This document shows, piece after piece, positions 37,355 through 46,496 of a stretch of DNA of 64,000 bases (within the stretch, counting starts at the first letter, position 1; each line of letters starts with the position of its first letter). Both the position numbers and the translations under genes were made by a program. Source of the stretch: Cellvibrio sp. KY-GH-1 (GTDB taxonomy: Bacteria; Pseudomonadota; Gammaproteobacteria; Pseudomonadales; Cellvibrionaceae); NCBI RefSeq assembly GCF_008806975.1, contig NZ_CP031728.1:5187501-5251500 (forward strand), given 5' to 3'. Under the pieces are notes generated by a model that made no database searches, was not told where the DNA came from, and saw only the letters and a program-made list of their open reading frames with translations.

Positions 37355-38065
37355 ATGGAAAAGCGCGAACAACTTTACGCTGGCAAAGCCAAATCCATCT
37401 ACAGAACTGACGATCCTGATCAGGTGATCATGCTGTTTCGCAATGATACCTCTGCGTTTGATGGTAAGCGCGTAGAGCAGCTTGACCGCAAGGGTATGGT
37501 GAACAATAAGTTCAATGCGTTCATTATGACCAAGTTGCAAGAGGCGGGCATTCCTACTCATTTCGTTAAGCAGCTCTCTGATACTGAATCCCTGGTAAAA
37601 ACCATGAAGATGATCCCGGTCGAGTGCGTGGTGCGCAATCTGGCTGCCGGTTCATTGGTGCGTCGTTTGGGTGTACAGGAAGGCTTGGAATTAAATCCAC
37701 CTACCTTCGAGCTGTTTCTGAAAAACGATGCGTTGGGCGACCCAATGGTCAACGAATACCATGTGCAGTCTTTTGGTTGGGCAACTCCCGAGCAAATGGC
37801 ACGCATGAAAGAGCTGACCTTCAAGATCAACGCGGTTTTAAAAGATCTATTTGCAGCGGGAAATATGCTGTTGGTGGATTTCAAAGTGGAATTTGGGGTT
37901 CACAAAGGCGAAGTGATTCTTGGCGACGAGTTCTCACCAGACGGTTGTCGTTTGTGGGATAAAGACACCCGCGAAAAGCTGGATAAGGATCGTTTCCGTC
38001 AAAACCTGGGTAATGTAGTTGAGTCTTACGAGTTGGTTGGCCAGCGCTTGGGCTTAACCTTCTGA
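37355..38065 (+). CDS. purC: Phosphoribosylaminoimidazole-succinocarboxamide synthase (SAICAR synthetase)
   Basis: Joins aspartate to CAIR in purine synthesis. The N-terminus [16 protein letters not shown] carries the ATP-binding loop. The conserved [19 protein letters not shown] and [15 protein letters not shown] follow. The length of 236 is standard. It is the last gene of the dapA-bamC-MBL-purC block, closed by a strong terminator. Confidence 0.97.
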   Translation: MEKREQLYAGKAKSIYRTDDPDQVIMLFRNDTSAFDGKRVEQLDRKGMVNNKFNAFIMTKLQEAGIPTHFVKQLSDTESLVKTMKMIPVECVVRNLAAGSLVRRLGVQEGLELNPPTFELFLKNDALGDPMVNEYHVQSFGWATPEQMARMKELTFKINAVLKDLFAAGNMLLVDFKVEFGVHKGEVILGDEFSPDGCRLWDKDTREKLDKDRFRQNLGNVVESYELVGQRLGLTF

Positions 38066-38078
38066 TTTCAGCTGGATG

Positions 38079-38106
38079 AAAAAAAGGGGCTTTGGCCCCT
38101 TTTTTT
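38079..38106 (+). terminator. Rho-independent terminator of purC
   Basis: A perfect 12-bp stem AAAAAAAGGGGC / GCCCCTTTTTTT with a TTTG loop. Confidence 0.95.
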
Positions 38107-38228
38107 ATAAGGTTATTTTGTGTGATTGTTTCGTCGAAAAGTCGCCGCAGTGATTTTTGACGAATCCTGCCTATAATCAAACAATAATTTGGTCCAGGCA
38201 TTGGGCCTACCACTTGTGGAGAACTATA

Positions 38229-38504
38229 GTGAACGAACGCCGCTTATTTGAACGTACATCAACCTCGGTACGCGTAGAAATGTCTCATCCGAGCTTTGGG
38301 ACTATTGTTGGTTTTGCCAGAGATATTTCTGATGGCGGTGCACAGGTGCAAATTGAAAACCAGGTGTGCCCACCGGTTGGTACCGAAGTGATGGTGAAGT
38401 TTAAGAAGGCTGTTGGTGCAATCAATGCGGAGCCGGTGCGCATGCGCGTAGTACATCAATTGCGCAATACTATTGGTCTGATGTTTGTGCGCGGTGCCGT
38501 ATAA
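38229..38504 (+). CDS. PilZ-domain protein
   Basis: A 91-residue single-domain PilZ protein started by GTG at 38229, with GGAG eight bases upstream. The c-di-GMP motifs are visible: the N-terminal RRLFER arginine cluster and DISDGGAQ (the D/NxSxxG motif). It is likely a c-di-GMP receptor affecting motility, pili or exopolysaccharide. The large GGDEF/EAL protein at 28549-32433 could supply the signal but is not linked in an operon. Confidence 0.88.
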   Translation: MNERRLFERTSTSVRVEMSHPSFGTIVGFARDISDGGAQVQIENQVCPPVGTEVMVKFKKAVGAINAEPVRMRVVHQLRNTIGLMFVRGAV

Positions 38505-38510
38505 GTTTTA

Positions 38511-38529
38511 GCGCCCCTAATAGGGGCGC
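38511..38529. terminator. GC-rich hairpin between convergent genes
   Basis: GCGCCCCTA / TAGGGGCGC, a 9-bp symmetric arm with almost no loop. No T run follows on either strand, so termination is uncertain. Confidence 0.45.
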
Positions 38530-38557
38530 ATTCCCTCCCGGAATTCATTCCGTTGTA

Positions 38558-39082
38558 TCAAGATTTGCTACATTGCTCGGGAAATTTTAAGTCCGGTTTT
38601 TGGTGCTGCAAATTTGCTGCTAATTGATACAGATCTTTGCAGCTCATGCCCGGATTGTACGTGGTATCGAGCTGTTGCAGATGTAGTAGATTCAACAGCG
38701 GAGCCGGGTTTTTAATTGAATTGTTATTGATCAGCAATACGTCTAATCGCCCTAATTTCCCCAACGTATTTATATCGCTTATCTGGTTGTTGGCCAGATT
38801 AAGCTCCGTCAGCGCAAAAAATTTATCCAATCCTGTCAGCGAGATAATCCCGGCGTTACTGCAATTTAGTCGTGTTAACTCCTCGGCTTTGGTAATTTTT
38901 AAATCGTAAATCGTTTGCTCAACACACGCGTGTAATTTTACATCGGCAATCTGGTAGTTGGTAAATAAAGGTGCTGGGGTATACACCGTTTTATCGTTTA
39001 GGCTTACAGAATAATTTTTACAACCCTGGAATAAAGTGCTGCACAAAAGCGTTAACGCGAGTAAAGGAAATTGAATTTTCAT
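38558..39082 (-). CDS. Leucine-rich-repeat lipoprotein
   Basis: A 174-residue lipoprotein with signal peptide and lipobox LFQGC. The middle shows LRRs of the SDS22/internalin type (LTGLDKFFALTELNLANNQISDINTLGKLGRLDVLLINNNSIKN). The flanking Cys residues (ACVEQTIYDL, LNCSNAG, SCKDLYQLA, EQCSKS) probably pair. It is likely a periplasmic-facing binding protein with unknown partner. Confidence 0.8.
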   Translation of the reverse strand: MKIQFPLLALTLLCSTLFQGCKNYSVSLNDKTVYTPAPLFTNYQIADVKLHACVEQTIYDLKITKAEELTRLNCSNAGIISLTGLDKFFALTELNLANNQISDINTLGKLGRLDVLLINNNSIKNPAPLLNLLHLQQLDTTYNPGMSCKDLYQLAANLQHQKPDLKFPEQCSKS

Positions 39083-39362
39083 AGTGAGAATCCTGTTGTT
39101 GTTAGCCCGTTATTTTCAGGTAACGGCGACGACGATTTCTAGAAGTGTGAAATGGTGTTCACTTTAAACAGATAGCTGAATGGCGGCAATGCTAGAATTT
39201 GCAATTCAGTATTGGTTCAGTTGAAGACATCGAAAATTCACCTGTAGAGGTCAAGATTTCACATCGACAATCTGTAAGCGGCAATGTTCTGGGTTCTGTA
39301 AAACATTTACGCGAATTGCCGGTCTGACAAAAACAACATGCATGTTCTATTGGAGGTTTACC

Positions 39363-40019
39363 ATGAAATACCTGATCGCTTTGATCCTTTCTGTTGGCCT
39401 GATTGGTTGTACCACAACTGATCCTTATACCGGTGAGCAAAAAACCAGTAAAACGGCCAAAGGGGCGGGTATAGGTGCAATTGCTGGCGCTGTATTGGGC
39501 GCTGCTACTGGCGATAACGCCAAGGATCGCCGTGAGCGCGCGTTAAAGGGCGCAGTATTGGGTGGCGCGGTTGGCGGAGGGGTGGGTAATTATATGGATC
39601 GCCAAGAGGCCAAATTACGCAAAGAGCTGCAAGGCACTGGCGTACAGGTACAACGCGATGGCGATAACCTGACATTGGTTATGCCGGGCAACATCACTTT
39701 CGCCACTAACAGCGCTGATATTCGCTCAGACTTTTTTGATGTGTTGAACTCAGTGGCAAAAGTACTGGCTGAATTCAACAAAACTTCCATCCGTGTGACC
39801 GGTCATACCGACTCGACCGGTGGTGACAAGATCAATCTGCCGCTTAGTGAGCGTCGTGCAGACAGTGTTGCAATGTATCTACGTAGCCAGAAGGTGAGCA
39901 GTGCCCGTATCCAGTCCTATGGCTATGGTTCTCGCTACCCGGTAGCGAGTAACGATACAACAACAGGTCGTGAGCAAAACCGCCGCGTAGAGTTGGAGTT
40001 GGTTCCGAACGAACAATAA
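39363..40019 (+). CDS. OmpA-family lipoprotein with glycine zipper (YiaD-like)
   Basis: A 218-residue lipoprotein. The start is at 39363 behind a strong GGAGG. The signal ends in the lipobox LIGC. Residues about 35-80 are a glycine-zipper stretch (GAGIGAIAGAVLGAATGD, LGGAVGGGVGNYMD). The C-terminal OmpA-like domain (about 105-215) carries the peptidoglycan-binding TGHTDSTGGDKINLPLSERRADSV and NRRVE. This matches YiaD-type outer-membrane lipoproteins that tether the envelope. Confidence 0.92.
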   Translation: MKYLIALILSVGLIGCTTTDPYTGEQKTSKTAKGAGIGAIAGAVLGAATGDNAKDRRERALKGAVLGGAVGGGVGNYMDRQEAKLRKELQGTGVQVQRDGDNLTLVMPGNITFATNSADIRSDFFDVLNSVAKVLAEFNKTSIRVTGHTDSTGGDKINLPLSERRADSVAMYLRSQKVSSARIQSYGYGSRYPVASNDTTTGREQNRRVELELVPNEQ

Positions 40020-40037
40020 TCTCTTATCTGTAGGTAC

Positions 40038-40070
40038 AAAGCCGCCTTGGGAAACCGGGCGGCTTTTTTA
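40038..40070 (+). terminator. Rho-independent terminator
   Basis: A 9-bp stem AAAGCCGCC / GGCGGCTTT, then a run of T. It separates the OmpA-like gene from the BlaI promoter region. Confidence 0.9.
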
Positions 40071-40099
40071 TTTTTAAAAATCAACAAGTTAGAATTGTG

Positions 40100-40174
40100 T
40101 GCTAATTTTTTAGCAGGATTTGCTTGACTGGATATTTATAGGTGCTAATTTATTAGCATGATGCTAAAAAAGCA
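40100..40174 (+). promoter_or_regulatory. Operator cluster and promoter of the BlaI/M56 operon
   Basis: Three inverted repeats share the half-site TGCTAA: 40100-40115 (TGCTAA N4 TTAGCA), 40143-40158 (TGCTAAT TT ATTAGCA, 7-bp arms) and a shorter one at 40162-40174 (TGCT N5 AGCA). A -35-like TTGACT at 40124 lies between the first two. A -10-like TAATTT falls inside the second repeat. This is the expected layout for autorepression by the BlaI-type protein encoded next. Confidence 0.65.
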
Positions 40175-40230
40175 GCATGTCTGATAGGTGCAGCACCTTG
40201 CTCAAAAGATTACTTAACAAGGTTATTACT

Positions 40231-40650
40231 ATGACATTCGATGACTTGGATAAAACCGCTGCCGCTCAACTGAGTCGTCGCGAGCGGCAAATAATGGATG
40301 CGTTGTTTGAGGCGGGGGAGCTATCAGCCCAGGATGTGCGCGCCGCTATTCACGATGCCCCAAGCTATTCCGCTGTGCGTGCGCTTCTGGCAAAACTGGT
40401 AGAGAAAAAAATCGTCGACTTTCGCGAGGACGGTCCTCGCTACATTTATTTCCCGGTTGTTGCGCAGGAGGAAGCACGTGCTTCGGCGCTGCATAAGTTG
40501 CTCAAAACATTTTTTGGCGGTTCTACGACTGCAGCGGTTAACGCTTTGTTGGGTATGCAGCGCGAAAAGTTAAACGCAGATGAGGTGCGTCAGTTGCAAG
40601 AGGCGATTGATGCTGCTGCGCGCGACGAAAAATCCAGCGCGGGGAATTAA
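40231..40650 (+). CDS. BlaI/MecI-family transcriptional repressor
   Basis: A 139-residue winged-helix repressor. Residues SRRERQIMDALFEAGELSAQDVRAAI and YSAVRALLAKLVEKKIVDF fit the BlaI/MecI DNA-binding domain. The C-terminal helices (about 80-135) dimerise. In this family, cleavage by a BlaR1/MecR1-type M56 protease relieves repression, and an M56 gene follows 51 bp downstream. The start at 40231 has AAGG upstream; an alternative ATG at 40177 has none. No beta-lactamase gene is adjacent, so the regulated function is unclear. Confidence 0.9.
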   Translation: MTFDDLDKTAAAQLSRRERQIMDALFEAGELSAQDVRAAIHDAPSYSAVRALLAKLVEKKIVDFREDGPRYIYFPVVAQEEARASALHKLLKTFFGGSTTAAVNALLGMQREKLNADEVRQLQEAIDAAARDEKSSAGN

Positions 40651-40701
40651 GTTTTCTAGCCAACGTGTTGCAGCATTTTTATAACAACAAGCAGGTGCTT
40701 T

Positions 40702-42261
40702 ATGAATACCCAATTTGTTGCCAGCATCATTGTTTCCGGAGTAATCAAACCCATCGCGTTGCTCTTGTTAATTGCAGTGCTGGGTTGGTTTGTACGAAAA
40801 AAATCTGCTTCCTTGCAACACTTTGTGCTTAGTCTTGGCGTTATCAGTTTATTTATTCTAAGCTCGCTTGCCATTGGTTTGGCAGAGGTTAGGTTTGCTG
40901 TATTTCCATCCTTGGCGCAGTTGTTTCAAATACCAGAGGCATGGCTGATTGCTCTGAATCAGTGGCTTGTTGATTATTCATCTCTTCGCCATTTTCTACT
41001 GATGGCGGGAATCTATTTATTACCAGCCACATTTTTATTGTTCTATTTGTTGGCGGGAATTTTCGGGTTGTGGTTGCAGACTCGCAAGTCTGAATCCGTT
41101 CAGTCTCCACAATTAATTAACCAGTTGGATGCCTTGCGCCAGTTGATAGACATCCAGCGTACCATTCAATTAGTGGTATCGCGTGATGTGGATTCACCGC
41201 AGACCTGGGGATTGTTTCGCCCAGTGATTATGTTGCCACGCGAGGTGTTGTTATGGGATGAAGACAAACAGCTTAGCGTATTGATTCATGAGTTGGGGCA
41301 TATTGCTCGCTGGGATTGGCTGACGACTCTGTTGGTAAAAATCACCTGCGCGTGTTTTTGGTTTTTGTTGCCGGTCTGGTGGATCGCGCGTCAAATTTAT
41401 CAACAAGCCGAAATCGCGTGCGATGATTACATTTTTAAGTTGCGCGATAAGCACTTGGTATACGCACAAAATCTGTTGGCGATTGCCGGCACTGAAAAGC
41501 CGGTGCCGCACACGGAAAGCTTGCGTATGCGTGGTCATTCGCCGGTATATCAACGCATTATGGCGCTTTTGGATAAGCAGCGCCCACATCAGTCAGTACC
41601 TATGGAGGATGCGCAGTACTGGGTAATTTGCGCCGTATTATTGCTAGCATTTTTTGCCAGTGTGCAATTAATTCCGTTGCAGGAGCAATTGCGTAAACAG
41701 GCGAATTATTTACTATCGATTCAGTGGCCCGATGAAGAATCTGAAATTGTTGCATCGGAAAATAGCGCAGTTGTCGAAGAGGAATTTAGCTGGGAGTTAT
41801 TGCAACGATTGAAACCGATCGAGCCACACCCCTTGCCGCGGGATTTTATGGAGGAAACCCTGGTCAGTGTTGCGAAACCGAATAAGCAAGATCTACAAGA
41901 GGATGTCGTCATACCCAATGCGAGTGAGCAATCCACTGCCATTCAAATTCCCTCGATTCAGGTGCAGGGATATTTGCCGCTGGAGTTAGCCACCCCTGAA
42001 TATCCTGCCAGTGCTTTGCAAAAAGGGCTGGAAGGTTGGGTCAGAGTTGAATTTTCAATTGATTCACAGGGGGGCATTGTTGATCCACAGATTGTCGAGC
42101 ACGAACCTTCTGCGATTTTCGATCGTGCGGTGTTAAGCGCATTAAAAAAATCTCGTTATCGCCCTCAATTATTAGATGGTCAGCCAGTTATTGTGCATGG
42201 CGTAACTGAAACTTTCCGTTTTCAACTCACACCCGCCAACCCCGGCATGCGCCGACGATAA
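40702..42261 (+). CDS. M56 (BlaR1-like) membrane metalloprotease fused to a TonB C-terminal domain
   Basis: A 519-residue inner-membrane protein. The N-terminus has several membrane helices (about 7-30, 40-62, 95-125). The M56 zinc motif HELGH is at 196-200, and the third ligand is probably Glu237 in EIACDDY. A further helix near 308-325 exits the membrane. No penicillin-binding sensor domain is present. Instead the C-terminal 95 residues (about 425-519) form a TonB domain (PEYPASALQKGLEGWVRVEF…, SALKKSRYRPQLLDG). It sits between the repressor and a separate tonB gene. Confidence 0.9.
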   Translation: MNTQFVASIIVSGVIKPIALLLLIAVLGWFVRKKSASLQHFVLSLGVISLFILSSLAIGLAEVRFAVFPSLAQLFQIPEAWLIALNQWLVDYSSLRHFLLMAGIYLLPATFLLFYLLAGIFGLWLQTRKSESVQSPQLINQLDALRQLIDIQRTIQLVVSRDVDSPQTWGLFRPVIMLPREVLLWDEDKQLSVLIHELGHIARWDWLTTLLVKITCACFWFLLPVWWIARQIYQQAEIACDDYIFKLRDKHLVYAQNLLAIAGTEKPVPHTESLRMRGHSPVYQRIMALLDKQRPHQSVPMEDAQYWVICAVLLLAFFASVQLIPLQEQLRKQANYLLSIQWPDEESEIVASENSAVVEEEFSWELLQRLKPIEPHPLPRDFMEETLVSVAKPNKQDLQEDVVIPNASEQSTAIQIPSIQVQGYLPLELATPEYPASALQKGLEGWVRVEFSIDSQGGIVDPQIVEHEPSAIFDRAVLSALKKSRYRPQLLDGQPVIVHGVTETFRFQLTPANPGMRRR

Positions 42262-42354
42262 AGTCGCTCCTCGTTTTTTCCTGCTAACACTTATTTTTCT
42301 AAGGCCCATCCCGGGCAGGGCCAGTTATTGCCCGAAAAAACCAGAGGCATAATC

Positions 42355-43008
42355 ATGACTAAATCTATTGCTCACCCACCTTTTGAAAATAGTTACTACC
42401 CGCATTCAAACCCGCTCTTACGTGCGCTTGGCGTATCCCCATTAGCGATAGTGGTTACCTTGCTGTTGCTCTACGCAATGCAACAGCTAATTCATATGGA
42501 TGCACCTACGGTTGAGGAGAAACCAATACAAAAAATTCCCCCAATTAATATGAATATACCAACAGAAATTAGTGTGCGTCATGAGGAGCCACCAATTCGT
42601 CCGGTCGTTATTGAACAGCCTCCCAAGGTATCGGTGATCCCGCCAATCGATGTGGAAATCGACCCGGGCATGCCGGGTATGGGTGGGCCAATTGCTACTG
42701 AAAAAACCCCTATAAAAGGCATTGCCGCAGTAGGTCAAATGACTCCTTTTATAAGGATTCCGCCGCAATATCCACAAACGGCATTGAGCAAGGGCATTGA
42801 AGGTTATGTGGATGTAATGTTTGATGTAACTGAACTGGGCACCACCGATAACATTCGTATTATTGCCTATGAGCCTTCCAGTGTTTTTAATAATGCTGTG
42901 CTCAAAGCAATTAAAAATTGGAAATACAAACCCAATGTGGTGGATGGTGTTCCGGTGAGGACGCCGGATGTGCGTGATCGCGTGCGCTTTAATATGGATA
43001 AGCAGTGA
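42355..43008 (+). CDS. TonB-family energy transducer
   Basis: A 217-residue protein starting at 42355 behind AGAGG. One N-terminal membrane anchor (ALGVSPLAIVVTLLLLYAMQQL) is followed by a Pro/Glu/Val-rich spacer (about 50-115). The C-terminal TonB domain (about 130-215) has IRIPPQYPQTALSKGIEGYVDVMF and VLKAIKNWKYKPNVVDG. Its C-terminal domain resembles that of the preceding M56 fusion, suggesting duplication. No exbB/exbD genes lie alongside. Confidence 0.9.
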   Translation: MTKSIAHPPFENSYYPHSNPLLRALGVSPLAIVVTLLLLYAMQQLIHMDAPTVEEKPIQKIPPINMNIPTEISVRHEEPPIRPVVIEQPPKVSVIPPIDVEIDPGMPGMGGPIATEKTPIKGIAAVGQMTPFIRIPPQYPQTALSKGIEGYVDVMFDVTELGTTDNIRIIAYEPSSVFNNAVLKAIKNWKYKPNVVDGVPVRTPDVRDRVRFNMDKQ

Positions 43009-43035
43009 TTGCCTCTCCAGGACGCAGAAGGGATA

Positions 43036-43887
43036 ATGGGTTTATTCTTTCAGTTTTCAGTCCCGGTTATGAACGACGCAATTGCTATTTTATCTAACAA
43101 CGCTTCCACATCAGCCCAAGCCGAGGCACTTGCGCAGCTCCTGCAAGTGCCGTTATTGCGCGATCAGTCGCCTGAAATTATTACTGAGTATAATTTCGTA
43201 GTGCTATTTGATACAGCGAATATTGTGTTGCAGCAAACCGGACGCAAGGCGCCAGGGCCGATATTGGCAGAGTTTACCGAAGGGGCCGTAGACCACCGGC
43301 GTAAATTTGGTGGCGGCAAGGGGCAAATGATCGCGAAAGCGGTGGGCGTTAAAGCGGGTTGTTTTCCAAACGTGTTAGACGCAACAGCAGGTTTGGGTAA
43401 AGATAGTTTTGTGTTGGCTAGCCTTGGTTGTGTGGTGACCATGTTGGAGCGTTCGCCAATTGTGCAAGCGTTGTTGGGTGATGGTTTAAAACGCGCAGCA
43501 CATTTTGCACAAGATCAAGATACAGAATTATATGCACTGCTGCAAAAAATGACGCTAGTAACGCAAGACAGTCGTGAATATTTAACTGGGCTTACGGAAG
43601 AAAATTTTCCCGATGTAATTTATCTCGATCCCATGTTCCCCGAGCGACAAAAAAGTGCCGATGTAAAAAAGGAGATGGCAGCATTTCATTCGATAGTTGG
43701 TGTGGATGAGGACGCAGACGCCCTCTTGCCGCTCGCATTAACACGCGTTAATTATCGCGTCGTAGTCAAACGCCCGCGCAAAGCGCCATTTTTGAATGGC
43801 CAGACACCTTCCTATCAATTGGAAGGAAAATCCAGTCGTTACGATATCTACACCATCAAAAAATTACCGGATCAATTGCGTGCCTGA
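43036..43887 (+). CDS. rsmJ: 16S rRNA (guanine1516-N2)-methyltransferase
   Basis: An SAM-dependent methyltransferase of the YhiQ family. Conserved stretches are GAVDHRRKFGGGKGQMIAKAVG, VLDATAGLGKDSFVLASLGC (SAM motif I), YLDPMFPERQKSADVKKEM (catalytic DPMFP region) and RVVVKRPRKAP. The start at 43036 has AGAAGGG upstream; 43069 and a TTG at 43009 are alternatives. The stop abuts the stop of the convergent MFS gene with no gap. Confidence 0.93.
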   Translation: MGLFFQFSVPVMNDAIAILSNNASTSAQAEALAQLLQVPLLRDQSPEIITEYNFVVLFDTANIVLQQTGRKAPGPILAEFTEGAVDHRRKFGGGKGQMIAKAVGVKAGCFPNVLDATAGLGKDSFVLASLGCVVTMLERSPIVQALLGDGLKRAAHFAQDQDTELYALLQKMTLVTQDSREYLTGLTEENFPDVIYLDPMFPERQKSADVKKEMAAFHSIVGVDEDADALLPLALTRVNYRVVVKRPRKAPFLNGQTPSYQLEGKSSRYDIYTIKKLPDQLRA

Positions 43888-45093
43888 TTATCGATTGAGT
43901 TGCAATTCGGCCGGCTTTTTCCGCCAGTTATAAATGAGTGCAAGACAAAGGCAACCCGAGAATCCGGTGGCGAGATAAAAACCGTACTTTACATGACCGA
44001 GTAAATCGCCAATAAGGCCCATCAGCAATGGCCCTAGTGCAGCAGCTACTGCCGTAAAAAATAAAATCACACCGGCAACGGCGCCGTGTTCATGCTTGTC
44101 GAAGCAACTAATACCTTTGGAATTTAGCGTGGGGTAAATCATCGACATAAAAATGCCGGACAAGGGCAATAAAAAAACCGCGATGGTTGGGCCGCCGATT
44201 GCGCTTCCCAAAAAACACAGAAAAATGCAGCTGCTAAATAGGACCATTATTGTACTCCATTCAAACCGCAACAAAATCCAGGCCCCCAAAAAGCGCCCGC
44301 TGGCTCGCAGTACAAAAAAGATGGTGAGTGCGTAAGCCGCTAGTCCTGTCCAATCGCCTTGATAGTCTTGTAGAAATGTAGGCATCCATACATAGATGGC
44401 GACCTCGCTTGCCACATAAAGTGCGATTAGTGCAGAGAAACCCAGCGCGAATGGGTTACGCAACATTGTTAGTGTGCGTGACAAATCAATTTTTTCCGCA
44501 TCACTCGGCGGGCGCGTGTGGGGGTAGCGCACGCGGCTGGCGATTAGCATCAGTAGTACGCAAATTCCTCCCGCTACTAAATACAAGTAGGTCCAGGATA
44601 TGCCTTCTGCCAGCAAGTAGGCTACCAGCGCGGGCCCAATAATCGCGCCTACACCAAAAAAACCCTCCACGGTATTCATAGTGCGGGTGTGTTCCTGCGT
44701 GGAATGGCTTATGTCGCCGATCAGTGCCAATGCTCCGGTTTTAAAAATACCTATAGCACACCCGGACACCAGCAGTAGCGTGACGAAAAATTCAAATTGT
44801 TTACCCAAGGCGAACAAGAAGCAGGCGAGGGCAAACAGACTAAGGCCAAGCAGGATGGTGTATTTGCGTCCAATCCTGTCCGCCAAAAAACCCAAGGCAA
44901 TCCCGCTCAGGGCGATGGCGATCATGGGGGCGTAATGGAATGCGCTGGCTTGTGTGAGGCTGAGTCCGAATTCCTTGATGATCACCGGAATAATGACGCC
45001 AACGGCGTCGGTAGTCATGGCGAACATAGTGAACATCAGGAAGGTTAGCCAGCGGATCAGGCGCAGGTTGTGTTGCTCGTGCAGTGCGGACAC
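43888..45093 (-). CDS. MFS transporter, sugar-cluster type
   Basis: A 401-residue protein with twelve predicted membrane helices. The conserved loop 2-3 motif reads GFLADRIGRKYTILLG. It is divergent from the ROK repressor gene, and the inverted repeat at 45167-45202 lies between them. By context it probably imports a fructoside such as sucrose for the intracellular glycosidase encoded next to it, but the substrate is not visible in the sequence. Confidence 0.85.
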   Translation of the reverse strand: MSALHEQHNLRLIRWLTFLMFTMFAMTTDAVGVIIPVIIKEFGLSLTQASAFHYAPMIAIALSGIALGFLADRIGRKYTILLGLSLFALACFLFALGKQFEFFVTLLLVSGCAIGIFKTGALALIGDISHSTQEHTRTMNTVEGFFGVGAIIGPALVAYLLAEGISWTYLYLVAGGICVLLMLIASRVRYPHTRPPSDAEKIDLSRTLTMLRNPFALGFSALIALYVASEVAIYVWMPTFLQDYQGDWTGLAAYALTIFFVLRASGRFLGAWILLRFEWSTIMVLFSSCIFLCFLGSAIGGPTIAVFLLPLSGIFMSMIYPTLNSKGISCFDKHEHGAVAGVILFFTAVAAALGPLLMGLIGDLLGHVKYGFYLATGFSGCLCLALIYNWRKKPAELQLNR

Positions 45094-45166
45094 GTTATTG
45101 CCCTCGTGAGATCGCCCGGCGCTTATGGGATTTGAGCGCCAAAGCGGTTAGGATTATTAATATTGG

Positions 45167-45202
45167 TTGACTTAATTATTCACAGTGGTTTAATTAAGTC
45201 AA
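45167..45202. promoter_or_regulatory. ROK repressor operator between MFS and ROK genes
   Basis: A perfect 12-bp inverted repeat TTGACTTAATTA / TAATTAAGTCAA with a 12-base spacer. Within it, 45180-45197 reads TCACAGTGGTTTAATTAA, which recurs with one change at 47672-47689. It is placed to control both divergent genes. Confidence 0.65.
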
Positions 45203-45249
45203 ATGAAAACTGCTGCCTTAACGCGCAGATGGCAGATTTGGGGTTTCTC

Positions 45250-46449
45250 ATGAGTAAAGGTAGCAATTCCAGCGGATTACGCCGGTACAACGAACGGGTA
45301 TTGATTAGCAGTCTTCGAGGATTGGGGATGGCATCCAAATTCGAGTTGGCGAAGTTAGCCAATCTCACGCCCCAAGCGGTAACCCGCATCATCGACGATC
45401 TTGAACAAGCGGGCCTGGTGGAGCAACGAGGAAAGATCCAACGGGGATTGGGGCAGCCATCAACTATGTACGCGCTGAATCCCAAAGGCGCCTATTCAAT
45501 AGGCGTTAATGCCGGGCGCAATGACATTCAAATTCTGTTGATGGATTTTTGCGGGACCGTGTTGAGCAAAGTCGCGCACGAATTCACCTTGCCAGATCCG
45601 GATTTTTTGGTGGAAAAAGTAGTACAGGGAGTGAGTTATTTACGTTCGAGTCTTTCACCGGAGTATCAACCACGCATTGTAGGCGTGGGTTTGGCCATTC
45701 CTTGGTTTATGGGCGCCTGGCAACAAGAATTAAATATGAGTGATGAGTTGTCGCAGCGCTGGAATAATTTCAATCCGCGTGAAACCTTGGCAACAAAAAT
45801 TGAGTTACCCATTTATGTTGAAAATGATTGTTCGGCCGCCGCTGTCGCTGAGTTGAAATTGGGTTGTGGTGCCCGAGTGGATAATTTTTTGTACATGTTT
45901 ATCGGCACTTTTATTGGCGGCGGTGTTGTGTTGCATGGCGAGCTTGAATCGGGGGTGCACGGCAATGCGGGGGCGCTCGCATCAATGCCTGTTACCCAGT
46001 CGCGGTTGGAAACAGTACCACCCGTTAGTGGTCCCTTTGAAACCCTCGCTAACCGCGTTTCTATCTATGCATTACGTCGTCATCTAAATGCGCGCGGGTT
46101 TTCGATCACTAATATTTCACAATTACCAAGCTTGCTACCAGCGGCGCAAGCTGCATTGGATGAATGGATTGACGATGCAGTTGATGCGTTTGCGTTTGTA
46201 GCATTATCAGCAACGGGCATTTTGGATTTGGAGGCAATTGTTCTTGACGGTAATCTGCCGCGTGATCTGGTGCAAACATTAGTTGAAAAATTAACTGAAA
46301 AAATAAATCAGTTTACCCCGGTAGGCGTTCATAAACCGGAGGTAATTGTCGGCAGTATTGGGCCGGATGCGCGCGCTATGGGCGGAGCTATATTACCGCT
46401 ATATGCGCATTTTTCGCCGGATAAAAGCGTGATGTTGACCAATAATTAG
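45250..46449 (+). CDS. ROK-family transcriptional repressor (NagC/Mlc type)
   Basis: A 399-residue regulator. The N-terminal winged helix (about 10-75) contains LANLTPQAVTRIIDDLEQAGLVEQRGK. The ROK sugar-binding fold follows, with VENDCSAAAVAELKLG and FIGTFIGGGVVLHG. The zinc motif CxCxxxGCxE typical of ROK kinases is absent, in line with a regulator. It lies divergent from the MFS gene and 47 bp before the glycosidase, so it probably represses the cluster until a sugar binds. The start at 45250 is chosen by family length; the frame opens 29 codons earlier at a TTG. Confidence 0.85.
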   Translation: MSKGSNSSGLRRYNERVLISSLRGLGMASKFELAKLANLTPQAVTRIIDDLEQAGLVEQRGKIQRGLGQPSTMYALNPKGAYSIGVNAGRNDIQILLMDFCGTVLSKVAHEFTLPDPDFLVEKVVQGVSYLRSSLSPEYQPRIVGVGLAIPWFMGAWQQELNMSDELSQRWNNFNPRETLATKIELPIYVENDCSAAAVAELKLGCGARVDNFLYMFIGTFIGGGVVLHGELESGVHGNAGALASMPVTQSRLETVPPVSGPFETLANRVSIYALRRHLNARGFSITNISQLPSLLPAAQAALDEWIDDAVDAFAFVALSATGILDLEAIVLDGNLPRDLVQTLVEKLTEKINQFTPVGVHKPEVIVGSIGPDARAMGGAILPLYAHFSPDKSVMLTNN

Positions 46450-46496
46450 TGATTGGGGTTTCTATCCAATCCTGTGAATAGAAAGGGGAGATGACT

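Noticed and set aside
40231..42261. Beta-lactam resistance operon
   Set aside because: The M56 protein lacks a penicillin-binding sensor and no beta-lactamase gene is adjacent.
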